From: Candidatus Poribacteria bacterium
GTDB lineage: Bacteria; Poribacteria; WGA-4E; UBA9662
Assembly (NCBI GenBank): GCA_002709695.1
Contig: PAQF01000017.1
Location: 69,426-133,425 of the forward strand
Length of the DNA: 64,000 bases
Reading direction: 5' to 3'
Of this stretch, positions 26,138 to 35,629 are shown piece after piece. The first letter of the stretch is position 1. Each line of letters begins with the position of its first letter. The position numbers and the translations under genes are program-made. The notes beneath the pieces were generated by a model that worked only from the letters and a program-made list of their open reading frames with translations, did no database searches and was not told where the DNA came from.

Positions 26138-27190
26138 ATGAATGAAGAAGGTGAAAAGGAAAAAGCGATAGACCTAGCAATGTTGCAAATTGAACGGCAA
26201 CATGGCAAAGGTGCTATAATGCGTTTTAATAGCGAAGAAGTCATCCCTGTGAAAACAATCCCAACGGGTTCAATGGCATTGGACATCGCGCTTGGCGTTG
26301 GAGGCATCCCACGTGGAAGAATTATTGAAATGTTCGGCATGGAATCTAGTGGCAAGACAACTCTGGCACTACATGTCATTGCTGAAGCCCAGAAATTGGG
26401 TGGTGTAGCAGCCTTTATTGATGTAGAGCACGCCCTAGATCCAGTTTATACTAAAAACATCGGTGTCGACATGGATAGCTTACTCATTTCACAACCTGAC
26501 ACTGGTGAACAAGCATTGGACATCGTTGAAACATTAATTCGTAGTGGTGCAATTGACGTTATTGTAGTCGATTCTGTAGCAGCACTCACACCAGAAGCCG
26601 AAATCGAAGGAGACATGGGAGACACACATGTTGGACTATTACCACGTCTAATGTCCAAAGCACTTCGAAAAATTAGCGGTGCAACGAATAAATCGAAAGC
26701 ATGCGTTATTTTTATCAATCAGGTTCGTCAAAAAATTGGTGTCATGTTTGGCAACCCAAACACGACACCTGGTGGGCTAGCACTAAAGTTTCATGCATCT
26801 GTCCGATTAGAAATCAAAAGATCTGAAACCCTAAAAGACGGTAGCGATGCGATTGGAAGTCGAACGAAAGTAAAAGTTGTGAAGAATAAAGTCGCCCCAC
26901 CATTCATCGAGACGGAATTTGATATTGTATTCGGTGAAGGAATATCAAAGGAAAGTGACCTGATTGACGTTGGTATTGACCGCGAAATAGTTCGTAAAAG
27001 TGGAGCCTGGTTCTATTATGGCGATGAAAGACTCGGACAAGGAAAAGGGAATGCAGTAGGATTCCTGAGAGAAAACCTAGAGATCGCAAGCGAAATTGAC
27101 ACCAAAATACGACAGACACTCAACTTAACCGGCGAACCAGCTGATATCCCAGACGAAGCAGATATTACAGAAACCGAGGAGAAGGTTTAA
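26138..27190 (+). CDS. recA: recombinase RecA
   Basis: A 350-residue RecA. The Walker A loop is GMESSGKTT (usually G-P-E-S-S-G-K-T), Walker [13 protein letters not shown], with [10 protein letters not shown], loop L1 [14 protein letters not shown]2 region [21 protein letters not shown] and the C-terminal acidic tail. It catalyses ATP-dependent strand exchange and LexA co-proteolysis. The strong RBS GGAGG is seven to eight bases before the ATG. No LexA-type dyad is obvious in the 78 bases upstream. The hairpin at 27399-27431 may end the transcript. Confidence 0.98.
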   Translation: MNEEGEKEKAIDLAMLQIERQHGKGAIMRFNSEEVIPVKTIPTGSMALDIALGVGGIPRGRIIEMFGMESSGKTTLALHVIAEAQKLGGVAAFIDVEHALDPVYTKNIGVDMDSLLISQPDTGEQALDIVETLIRSGAIDVIVVDSVAALTPEAEIEGDMGDTHVGLLPRLMSKALRKISGATNKSKACVIFINQVRQKIGVMFGNPNTTPGGLALKFHASVRLEIKRSETLKDGSDAIGSRTKVKVVKNKVAPPFIETEFDIVFGEGISKESDLIDVGIDREIVRKSGAWFYYGDERLGQGKGNAVGFLRENLEIASEIDTKIRQTLNLTGEPADIPDEADITETEEKV

Positions 27191-27551
27191 CAGTCTAAAC
27201 GGACAGACACAACGTCATCCTTAATCTTCCTTCATCAGATAACCTTAAAATAGAACTATCAAACGAAGTTACAATTTTCTTTTCAATAACATTTAGTAAA
27301 ACTGTAATTAAAAAAACAGACACCTAGTGAACATTAGCAGAAAAATTCACACCACAAGATAACATCTAGAAAATCTTTTTTTGACAGCTTAATATAACAC
27401 CTAGTCAAATAAAAATATTATTTGACTAGGTTCTTCCCTAACCGTATACTGACATTCGAAACCCAAAAATTCATTAAAATTTAAATGACCAGATATTTTA
27501 ATTTTAGAACAAACTAGAAGGCAAAAAACCTAATTCCCCATGGAGAGGCAC
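27191..27551. other. intergenic region after recA
   Basis: About 360 bases with one strong inverted repeat (27399-27431) and a TTGACA box at 27381-27386 without a matching -10. No coding remnant seen. Confidence 0.5.
27399..27431 (+). terminator. long perfect hairpin downstream of recA
   Basis: ACCTAGTCAAATAA (27399-27412) and its exact reverse complement (27418-27431) form a 14-bp stem with a five-base loop AAATA, followed by only a short, mixed T stretch (TCTTCCC). It lies 209 bases after recA. It could be a weak terminator or an operator dyad for the downstream gene. Confidence 0.55.
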
Positions 27552-28454
27552 ATGACAAAGATTGATATAGCTACAGCTCCTGTTTCTTGGGGAGTTATAA
27601 TGAAAGACACACCTGATGTACCTCACTACTCTCGAGTACTTGACGAAATTAAAGAGGCAGGATACAACGGAACTGAACTTGGCCCATACGGCTATTTACC
27701 TTTTGACATTCCCAAATTACGTGACGAACTGTCACAACGCCAATTAAAATTAATTTCAGCATTTACAATCGTCAACTTCATCGACCCAAAAAGGTTTCCA
27801 GATGTATACCAAGAAGCAATTATTACAACAAAGGTTCTATCCGCTTTAAACGCTGATTGGATAGTATTGTCTGACACACTTTTTGCAGTTGAACATCGAT
27901 CGAAAAGAGCTGGGCGTATACGTCCAGAAGATAGTCTAGATGCAAGTGGGTGGGATACTTTTGCCAGTAATGTGAACGCTTTTGCCAAAATGGCTTGGGA
28001 GGAATTTGGACTAAAATCCGTCGTTCATCCACATGTCGGCGGTTACCTAGAAACACCAACTGAGATTGATGCGATATTAGAACGCACGAACCCAGAATTG
28101 GTCGGCCTTTGCTTCGACATGGCGCATATTACCTATGGAGGAGGCGACCCAATTACCATCCTTAATAATTGGCGCGATCGTGTCTGGTACTTACACATAA
28201 AAGACTGCAACCACAACATTGTACAAAACGTAGTAAAAGAAGAAGGCGACTATTTCGATGGGGTTGCGGCAGGTGTATTTCCCGAACTAGGCACAGGAAC
28301 GGTTGACTTCATAGCAATTCGTAATATCCTAGATGAAATGAACTATCAAGGGTGGGGAACAGTCGAACAAGATATCCTTCCCAACTCAAATATAAACCCA
28401 TTACACAGTGCCAAACGCAATAGGGCTTATTTATCAGAAAAACTAGGTTGGTAA
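27552..28454 (+). CDS. IolE-like sugar phosphate isomerase/epimerase (inosose dehydratase type)
   Basis: About 300 residues, xylose isomerase-like TIM barrel. Near the N-terminus TAPVSWGV and GYNGTELGPYGYLP match myo-inosose-2 dehydratase (IolE); later VHPHVGGYLET, LCFDMAH, WYLHIKDCN and GTGTVDF supply the expected metal-binding His/Asp/Glu set. IolE removes water from scyllo-inosose in inositol breakdown, but relatives act on other sugars and no iol genes are in the window. ATG 27552 is chosen over 27540 because GGAGAGG lies just before it. The SDR gene follows after 70 bases. Confidence 0.82.
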   Translation: MTKIDIATAPVSWGVIMKDTPDVPHYSRVLDEIKEAGYNGTELGPYGYLPFDIPKLRDELSQRQLKLISAFTIVNFIDPKRFPDVYQEAIITTKVLSALNADWIVLSDTLFAVEHRSKRAGRIRPEDSLDASGWDTFASNVNAFAKMAWEEFGLKSVVHPHVGGYLETPTEIDAILERTNPELVGLCFDMAHITYGGGDPITILNNWRDRVWYLHIKDCNHNIVQNVVKEEGDYFDGVAAGVFPELGTGTVDFIAIRNILDEMNYQGWGTVEQDILPNSNINPLHSAKRNRAYLSEKLGW

Positions 28455-28525
28455 AACACACAATAGCCCTGTAGTAAACTAAGACACCTAAATAATTAGC
28501 GCCTATTTTCTAGAGGTTGGTTCTC

Positions 28526-29344
28526 TTGTCTTACCCAAACTCCTTTGAAGGTAAATATGCCATTATCACAGGAAGTACTCAAGGACTGGGTGAAGCAACT
28601 GCCCGATTGTTTTCCAACCGCGGTGCAGCAGGAATTATCATCACAGGGCGAAACTCAGAACGTGGTGAAGCAGTTGCTAGCGATTTGATATCAACTGGTT
28701 GCCAAGCTCATTTTGTAAAAGCCCACCTAGAAAATGTCGATGAATGCAAACATATTGTAGCTGTTGCTAATGAGATTTTCGGGAAAATCCACATATTGGT
28801 AAATTCAGCTGCTATTACAGTTCGGGGCACCATCTGGGATTCATCAGTCGAGTTATGGGATCGCATTATGGCAGTTAACGTTCGTGCTCCTTTCCTTTTG
28901 ATACAAGATGTACTTCAACACATGAAACGCGATAATATTGAAGGAACGATAGTAAACGTCACTAGCATTGCAGCCTATGGCAGCCAGCCTTATCTCACAC
29001 CTTATGCAACCTCAAAAGGGGCATTGGTAACACTAACCAAGAACGTTGCTTATGCAGTTATGAGACATCGCATTCGAATAAACGCCCTAAACCTTGGTTG
29101 GATGGACACTCCAGGCGAAGACTTAATTCAACGAAAATATCATAGTAACGGGCTAGATTGGCTGGCTGAAGCGGAAGCGAAACAACCATTTGGTCGACTA
29201 ATCAAGGTGGAAGAAGCAGCCCGTGCAATTGGCTACTTAGCTTCTGAAGAATCCGGATTAATGACAGGTACTGTAATGGACTTCGATCAATCAGTTCTAG
29301 GAGGGGGAGAGATGCCTAAGCCTCCACCCATCCAACCAGTTTGA
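28526..29344 (+). CDS. short-chain dehydrogenase/reductase
   Basis: About 272 residues. SDR cofactor motif TGSTQGLG at residues 15-22, NSAA in place of N-N-A-G, catalytic Ser in NVTS, and Y-A-T-S-K. The start is a TTG at 28526 with AGAGG nine bases upstream; a TTG at 28517 overlaps that ribosome site and is less likely. It ends [12 protein letters not shown], a Pro-rich tail typical of sugar-oxidising SDRs in this phylum. With the IolE-like gene ahead it may oxidise an inositol- or sugar-derived substrate. Confidence 0.82.
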   Translation: MSYPNSFEGKYAIITGSTQGLGEATARLFSNRGAAGIIITGRNSERGEAVASDLISTGCQAHFVKAHLENVDECKHIVAVANEIFGKIHILVNSAAITVRGTIWDSSVELWDRIMAVNVRAPFLLIQDVLQHMKRDNIEGTIVNVTSIAAYGSQPYLTPYATSKGALVTLTKNVAYAVMRHRIRINALNLGWMDTPGEDLIQRKYHSNGLDWLAEAEAKQPFGRLIKVEEAARAIGYLASEESGLMTGTVMDFDQSVLGGGEMPKPPPIQPV

Positions 29345-29589
29345 TTTAAAAGAAGACCAAAAAATGGAACCAGATCGATTTGAGACAGGGTAAAGGGAAA
29401 AACACTTACATCTTAAGTATGAATCGTAGCAGTTTCAAACGAATCAATAACCTCAAATCAGAAATATCTAGCCTGAGATAGACAAATGGTTTACGCAACG
29501 CACTTCACCAGAGCTAATTTCACCTCTTCACCTTGTTACGAGTCACAGAAACATAGAGATGAGATATCTAATGAACTAAGGAATGACCT

Positions 29590-31356
29590 TCATTGCAAAA
29601 GAGAATCAATTTGCTCAAATAAGTCTGTAAATTGTTCTTTCTTTTGCTTATCTTCGAAAGGTAAAGAAGATAGTTCTTCGAGAATCGATTCTCTTCCATG
29701 TTTCTTGAATAATTTCTCACAATTTTTAGTTGTTTCGGCTTGATTCCCTGTTTTGAAATAGGTTGCAGTCAGAAGAAACATGCCCATTAAGTCGGGGTTT
29801 GAGATCCTAGACAGTAATAAGATTGCCTCATCAAAATTCTCTTCCAAAAACCCTACTAGTCCTTCCAAATAGAATTGTTGATCTGAACCGTAAGGGTTCA
29901 ATACTTTAATTTCTTCAATCAGGTCTTTAGCTTCAGTCATATTTCCCGAGAAGATGCAAAATGAGACTAAATTCAAAGCTAGATGAACATCACTTGGACT
30001 CATTTGATGAGCTTTCCGATAATGGGCCTCTGCACTGATGAAATCGTTATCAAAAAACAGCTTCATATAACCCATTATTCTGTTAGCCTCAGCGTCATCT
30101 GGATCAATTCTTATAGCTTCATTGATATGGTAAATGGCTTTGTCAAACCAATCATCAGCCACAAATTCCGACGCTGGCCAGTCTTGCAAATTGGCTAGGC
30201 TACAAGTACTCCAAGCATGGGCTCGAGCATACTGAGGATCAATCCCAACTGCCTTTTGGAACAATGTAAAAGCTTGTTCTGCATTTTCTTGAGAGGAACC
30301 ACTCATTCGATGAAAATGCATTCCTCTCAAAACACAATCATGCGCAGAAAAATCTACTGGATTCTTATGTTTCAATTTTTCAGTTTCGTCTGCTTTGACT
30401 GAACCCACTATTGCATTTGAAGTAGATTTTACAATTGCTTCTTCAATATCGAAAACCTCTTCTAGAGTACATGTATGCTTATCACTCCAAATACTCACAT
30501 TATCCTGAGTATTTGACAATTCAATATTGATTCTCATGCGTGGCCCAAGCTTTCGCACACTACCAGATAAGACATAGCCTGCTCCAAGTATTTGAGCATA
30601 TTTATCTGGAGATTCATCCGAATTGCTATAGGCAAAACTGGCATTTCTCGATAATACCTTAATATGCTTAAAGAGGGATAGTTCACCAATTATTTCCTCA
30701 CAAAGCCCCTCACACAAGTAATCTAGCTCCTCATCACTACTCGAATTTTTGAACGGTAAAACCAAAACGCTGTTCTTAACAACATTTTGTTTGGGAAGAG
30801 ATTCCACCCCTTCATTGCGAACAGTAAATCGGTCGTTTCCTCTATACTCTGAAATAACAAAAACAGGTATTTCTTTAGAAATATTTTTGGCGGATATACT
30901 ACCTTTCTCCTCAAACCCATATCGTAATTTACGATGGACCATATCAAAAACCTGTCTAGAAATCAAAATCGAACCTGGCTCACAGGCTTGCTCGATTCTA
31001 GCTGCTAAATTGACAGTATCGCCCAAAAGGTTATTTTCCTCCACAATCACCTCACCAACATTTAATCCAATACGAAAAACCAAGTTAAATGAAGCATCAT
31101 TTTCATTTTCATCTTCTATCAATTTTTGCCAATCGACGGCACATTCAACGGCCTGAGCAGGACTAACAAAATCTACTAGGATACTATCCCCCGCGGTATG
31201 AAAGACTTGGCCATCATGATGTTCAACCAACTGATCAATTTTTGTCCTCAAGCCTCTTATTTTATGGATGGTCCCCTCTTCATCTGACTCCATCATAGAT
31301 GAAAAACCAACAATATCAGAGGCCAAAATAGCACTTATTTTCTTTTGCAAGTTCAT
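29590..31356 (-). CDS. class III adenylate/guanylate cyclase with TolB-like and TPR regions
   Basis: About 588 residues. The N-terminal cyclase domain (1-165) has the metal-binding Asp pair, ASDIVGFS and HTAGDSILVDF, and the transition-state Asn/Arg in LGDTVNLAARIE. The residue usually a substrate-specifying Lys before T-x-G-D is His here (VFHTAGD). Residues 195-300 form a TolB/FlgO-like module (SVLVLPFKN ... EIIGELSLF ... YVLSGSVRK), and the C-terminal half is TPR (A-I-R-I-D-P-D-D-A-E-A-N-R, YRKAHQMSPSD). This arrangement is known from proteobacteria and others; it should make cAMP or cGMP in the cytoplasm. AAGGAG precedes ATG 31356. Confidence 0.88.
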   Translation of the reverse strand: MNLQKKISAILASDIVGFSSMMESDEEGTIHKIRGLRTKIDQLVEHHDGQVFHTAGDSILVDFVSPAQAVECAVDWQKLIEDENENDASFNLVFRIGLNVGEVIVEENNLLGDTVNLAARIEQACEPGSILISRQVFDMVHRKLRYGFEEKGSISAKNISKEIPVFVISEYRGNDRFTVRNEGVESLPKQNVVKNSVLVLPFKNSSSDEELDYLCEGLCEEIIGELSLFKHIKVLSRNASFAYSNSDESPDKYAQILGAGYVLSGSVRKLGPRMRINIELSNTQDNVSIWSDKHTCTLEEVFDIEEAIVKSTSNAIVGSVKADETEKLKHKNPVDFSAHDCVLRGMHFHRMSGSSQENAEQAFTLFQKAVGIDPQYARAHAWSTCSLANLQDWPASEFVADDWFDKAIYHINEAIRIDPDDAEANRIMGYMKLFFDNDFISAEAHYRKAHQMSPSDVHLALNLVSFCIFSGNMTEAKDLIEEIKVLNPYGSDQQFYLEGLVGFLEENFDEAILLLSRISNPDLMGMFLLTATYFKTGNQAETTKNCEKLFKKHGRESILEELSSLPFEDKQKKEQFTDLFEQIDSLLQ

Positions 31357-31507
31357 CAAAATCTCCTTAGACTACCTATCCTTAAGTTTGAAAACTGAAT
31401 GACTTAATATAATGCAAAACAACACAAGTTCTTGGCAATAGCCTAGCTCAGCTCACCTTTCTTAATAGAAAGTATTTCCCAAATACAGTCCATAATTGAA
31501 TTATTTT

Positions 31508-33211
31508 TCACCCTGAATCTACTACCGACTTGGCAAGAAGAAGAAATATCAGCACAATTATTCCCGTTGCACATGTAATCAAACCCCATGATGGAAACCC
31601 GAATGCTGCCGGCAAATACCCACAAGCAATTGCAAGCCCTGCCACCGTTAAACTATATGGTAATTGAGTTCGAACATGGTGTATATGATCACAGGAACTA
31701 GAAATAGAACTCATAATAGTAGTATCGGAAATCGGGGAACAGTGATCACCAAAGATAGATCCGTCAAGAACAGCACCGAGACAAATAACCGTTGTAAGAC
31801 CATAAGTATCCCCGTCTAGACTAAAAGCAACTGGTACAGCAGTTGGAATCAAAATTGCCATTGTCCCCCAGCTGGTACCAGTTGCAAATGATGTTAACGC
31901 AGCAACAACAAAGATAATTGCCGGAAACCAGACTAGTGACATGACATTGCTAACCATAGCACCCAAAAAATCTCCAGTACGCAGAATATCACAGACTTCT
32001 TTTAATCCCCAAGCAAAAACTAAAATCAACGACGGCAACAGACTCCCGTTCAGCCCAAGCAGGATAGCTTGGAATGTTTGACCGAAACTAATCCTTGAAA
32101 CAGAAATCGCCAAAATGATCGCTGTAAACAACCCAACCCCCGAGCCAATCGCCAAAACTCGAACATTATTCTCTTCTTCAGCAACTCTGGATAGAATCTC
32201 TCGCCAAACCGACCATGACCAAAAAGAACCCGAGCTACTCCCATAAAACCAAAATGCTGTTACCATTGTAATAAATAACGCTACAATCGGAATTGTTGCA
32301 GAAAAAGGGGAAATTCTCGCAGCCGAACTATAAGTTAGTGTTGAAAAAACTCCAGACGTCATTGGTGTTGCATCTACCGCTAGAACAGCACCAGTCGAAT
32401 GTGACCGCCTTTCCGCTTTTAACATTTCACCAAAATCACGCCCACTAATTACATTAACAAAAACAAAAATGACCATCATGAGGCAATAGAATCGATAACC
32501 TAGCGCATCGAAAAACATTGAATACCCATCTTTATCAATCCCAATTGATTCAGCTACTGAAGAAAAAAGGAATATCTCATAGCCAATCCATGTGCTTACA
32601 ATTGCCAATCCTGCAATTGGCGCAGTTGTAGCATCAACTAGAAACGCCAATTTCTCGCGAGAAATTTTTTTCCCATCCGTCATCGGCCGCATCGCAGAAC
32701 CAACAATCATTGTATTAGCATAATCATCAATAAAAATGACCATCCCCATCAAGACTGTTACCAACTGCGTTGATCTAGCCCCTCTAGCAAACTGCGATAG
32801 CCAATTAATGACACCTTGCATTCCCCCTGATACAATCATCACCGAAACCATGGCCAAAATAAGTACAATAAAAATGATTACCGAAAGATTGAAAGATCCA
32901 ATTACAGATTTGGAAATTGACCAACTTGTGCTCCCCAATACTAGGAACCATGACACCTCGGAATCAATACTTTGCTGCACTGACGATAAAATTATACCGA
33001 CGGCAATAGCCACCCCTAAGCTCATCAATAAACGACCGGTTGCAATTGACATTGTGATTGCCAAAAGAGGTGGAACAATACTATACCAAAAAAAGCCAAC
33101 TCGACTAAATTGCGACGCTCTCACAATAGCAAAGAGACAAACCAACACAAAAATGGCTATGGCAATTAAAACCTTCAGTCTAGAATTTAAATCATCACCA
33201 GTACCTTTCAT
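31508..33211 (-). CDS. NhaC-family Na+/H+ antiporter-like transporter
   Basis: About 567 residues with 12 or more membrane segments. Family features: GMVIFIDDYANTMIVGSAMRP (acidic residues in a membrane half-helix), LAFLVDATTAPIAGLAIVSTW, ATGTSWGTMAILIPTAVPVA, GSIFGDHCSPISDTTIMSS. These are hallmarks of the NhaC superfamily, including Na+/H+ antiporters and some Na+-coupled organic-acid or amine exchangers. Marine lifestyle would fit a sodium role. ATG 33211 is used; a GTG two codons upstream is possible. It is 84 bases downstream of the TIM-barrel isomerase gene on the same strand. Confidence 0.85.
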   Translation of the reverse strand: MKGTGDDLNSRLKVLIAIAIFVLVCLFAIVRASQFSRVGFFWYSIVPPLLAITMSIATGRLLMSLGVAIAVGIILSSVQQSIDSEVSWFLVLGSTSWSISKSVIGSFNLSVIIFIVLILAMVSVMIVSGGMQGVINWLSQFARGARSTQLVTVLMGMVIFIDDYANTMIVGSAMRPMTDGKKISREKLAFLVDATTAPIAGLAIVSTWIGYEIFLFSSVAESIGIDKDGYSMFFDALGYRFYCLMMVIFVFVNVISGRDFGEMLKAERRSHSTGAVLAVDATPMTSGVFSTLTYSSAARISPFSATIPIVALFITMVTAFWFYGSSSGSFWSWSVWREILSRVAEEENNVRVLAIGSGVGLFTAIILAISVSRISFGQTFQAILLGLNGSLLPSLILVFAWGLKEVCDILRTGDFLGAMVSNVMSLVWFPAIIFVVAALTSFATGTSWGTMAILIPTAVPVAFSLDGDTYGLTTVICLGAVLDGSIFGDHCSPISDTTIMSSISSSCDHIHHVRTQLPYSLTVAGLAIACGYLPAAFGFPSWGLITCATGIIVLIFLLLAKSVVDSG

Positions 33212-33295
33212 TTCCACTTACAGTTTTCTCTCAAGACAAAAAAAAGACCGACAAATTATACAAACTATTGCCGATCTTCGCCTAAATTAATTGAT

Positions 33296-34048
33296 CTACT
33301 TACCCATTGCCTTCAAATTCTTCAGACAAATATCCACACATTCTAAAGGAGAAAAAGCATAGCTCTCTTGTTCAACAATATACCATTCAGTTGACCCAAT
33401 TGATTCACACAGTTTAAATATCTCCTGCCAATTGACATCACCTTCACCAATTAAAGCTTTATCATTCGTAGATGAATGCTCTTTCAAATGCACGGTCTGC
33501 GCACGTCCAGGGTAACGTTCAATAAATGGAGCGACATCAACCTCCGCATGCAACGCATTACCAGTATCAAGCTGCATTACTACCTCTTTGTGTGTGTTAC
33601 CAAAAAACGTATCCCACGGATATTCACCATCCATTTTTTTGAATTCCGCACTATGATTATGATAGCCAGTCTGCATTCCATGCTCAGCAACCCGTTCAGC
33701 AATATCATTAAAGATCTTGGCAGTCTCCAACCAAGCAGAGGTCGTAGATGTCCTTTCTCCCGGTAGCCCCGGCACTATCAAGTACTTATTGCCAAGGGTT
33801 TGATTATAGTCTATGGTTGCTTGCAATTGATCACCTAAAAGTGTATCCAAACCTGTATGAGTACCAATAATTTGCAAACCGAGATCGTCACATATCTTTC
33901 TAAGATCTTCTGCACTATGTCCATAATATCCAGCGAATTCAACTCCTTCATACCCCATTTTTGCTACGGCTTCCAAGGTTCCTGCCGTATCCTCAGCAGC
34001 ATCTTCACGGACCGAATAAAGTTCTAATGCAATTGGGATTCTGCTCAT
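33296..34048 (-). CDS. sugar phosphate isomerase/epimerase (xylose isomerase-like TIM barrel)
   Basis: A 250-residue AP-endonuclease-2/xylose isomerase-like barrel: LELYSVRED, GYEGVEFAGYYG, HTGLDTL, TGYHNHSAEF, VVMQLDTGNAL, TVHLKEHSS, GEGDVNW, EWYIVEQESY. His, Asp and Glu ligands of the metal site are all visible. AAGGAG precedes the ATG. Substrate unknown; such genes usually accompany Gfo/Idh oxidoreductases, of which none is in the window. Confidence 0.85.
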   Translation of the reverse strand: MSRIPIALELYSVREDAAEDTAGTLEAVAKMGYEGVEFAGYYGHSAEDLRKICDDLGLQIIGTHTGLDTLLGDQLQATIDYNQTLGNKYLIVPGLPGERTSTTSAWLETAKIFNDIAERVAEHGMQTGYHNHSAEFKKMDGEYPWDTFFGNTHKEVVMQLDTGNALHAEVDVAPFIERYPGRAQTVHLKEHSSTNDKALIGEGDVNWQEIFKLCESIGSTEWYIVEQESYAFSPLECVDICLKNLKAMGK

Positions 34049-34300
34049 TTCAAAAACTCCTTAATACAAACAAGTAAATTAACTGATAACTCTCATTTTA
34101 CTTTGGAAACTACAATTTGGTCAAGAAACGATTTCTTCAACAACTATTCGTCCGAAACAAGACAACACAACTATTTAAATTTAGGAAGAGCAAAGTTCAA
34201 TAACAGCAAATAGGAAAACATAGAAAAGGCTAAAGACCTCGATAAAGCCGGAAGAGACAGAAATAACCTATTTTATTGTGTGCCATCTAAGGGCAGATTT

Positions 34301-35629
34301 TCACTTTACTTTTTTTGATGTGGACCGATAATAGATTCGCAGTGGAGTTCCTTCGAAACCGAAAGCATCCCGTAGTTCATTGACAACATAAGCTTCGTAA
34401 TGAGCTTTGATCTTATGCGGATAACTAGCAAATATTAGGAAAGTTGGAGGTTTAACATCAATTTGCGTAATATACTTTAAATTTGGACGCACCTTGCCTG
34501 CTCTAGGAGGAGGATAAACTGATTTGATCCTTGTCAGCACACTATTTAGTTCTGTGGTTGGAATCCTAGTGCAATACTCACGGTGAATCTCCAAGCTTAA
34601 ATCAAGTGCGTTTGTCACACGTTGCCCCGTTAAAGCAGAAACGAACAAAATTGGCACATAATCCAGCTGTGGAAAAAGTCCATGAATACGATCTACAAAC
34701 CGATTGAAAGTATCATTCTCCTTTTCAATCAGATCCCACTTATTAACCAAGATAATCGATGCTTTCCCCTGAGTGGCAATATAATTGGCAATCATCTTTT
34801 CTTGCTTAGCAATATCATCCGATGCATCAAGAACCAACCAAGCAATATCACTTTGTCGAATGCTTTTGGTGGCTCGCTGAACGCTAAACTGTTCCAAATC
34901 ATCCTTTACCGAGGATTTCCGCCGCATGCCAGCTGTATCAATTAACTCAAATTCAATATGCTGATACACAAAATGAATATTGACTGCATCGCGGGTGGTA
35001 CCAGGTTTATCGCTAACAATCATACGATTCTCTCCTAGAATCGCATTCATAATCGAAGATTTCCCAACATTTGGACGTCCAACAATTGCAATTTTTATTG
35101 ATGATGATAAACCCACGCTCTCAACATCTAGTTCAGGAAGGATAAATACAATCTGCTCAAGTAAGCCCCCAACTCCCCAGTTCTGGGCACACGAAATCGG
35201 AATTGGTTCACCCAGCCCTAATCGGTAAAAATCATAGACATCATTATCAAATTTCTGTCCTTCTACCTTATTCACAACTAAGAAAACCGGCTTATCAAAC
35301 TGTCGCAGTTTCTCTGCCACTAACAAATCATGTGGCATAACACCAGTTCGAACATCAACAAGGAAAATAATCACCTTTGCTTCTTCTACGGCAGTCTCAA
35401 CCTGATGTTGTACCTGATCGATCAATTCTTCTTCTGGTTTAGCATCTAAACCACCAGTGTCAGCGATTGTAAAACAGCGGTCGTCCCATTCAATATCGGC
35501 ATAGATTCTATCCCGAGTAACACCCGGATAATCGTGAACCACAGAGATCTGTTTTTTGGCAATTAAATTGAACAATGATGATTTGCCGACATTTGGCCGT
35601 CCAATAATCGCTACAACCGGTAAACTCAT
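34301..35629 (-). CDS. der: ribosome-assembly GTPase Der (EngA)
   Basis: A 442-residue tandem GTPase needed for 50S ribosome maturation. G1 motifs GRPNVGKSS occur twice (about residues 10 and 182), with D-T-G-G and D-T-A-G G3 motifs, and NKVEG and NKWDL as G4; the C-terminal KH-like domain reads ITQIDVKPPTFLIFASYP. The start is ATG 35629, which overlaps the upstream gene's TGA as ATGA and gives the normal Der length; a longer frame to 35704 adds residues unlike Der. Confidence 0.97.
   Translation of the reverse strand: MSLPVVAIIGRPNVGKSSLFNLIAKKQISVVHDYPGVTRDRIYADIEWDDRCFTIADTGGLDAKPEEELIDQVQHQVETAVEEAKVIIFLVDVRTGVMPHDLLVAEKLRQFDKPVFLVVNKVEGQKFDNDVYDFYRLGLGEPIPISCAQNWGVGGLLEQIVFILPELDVESVGLSSSIKIAIVGRPNVGKSSIMNAILGENRMIVSDKPGTTRDAVNIHFVYQHIEFELIDTAGMRRKSSVKDDLEQFSVQRATKSIRQSDIAWLVLDASDDIAKQEKMIANYIATQGKASIILVNKWDLIEKENDTFNRFVDRIHGLFPQLDYVPILFVSALTGQRVTNALDLSLEIHREYCTRIPTTELNSVLTRIKSVYPPPRAGKVRPNLKYITQIDVKPPTFLIFASYPHKIKAHYEAYVVNELRDAFGFEGTPLRIYYRSTSKKVK

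Noticed and set aside
32736-33290. 184-codon rightward open frame over the NhaC-type gene
   Set aside because: Antisense to a clear transporter with family motifs; its content mirrors hydrophobic codons of the true gene.
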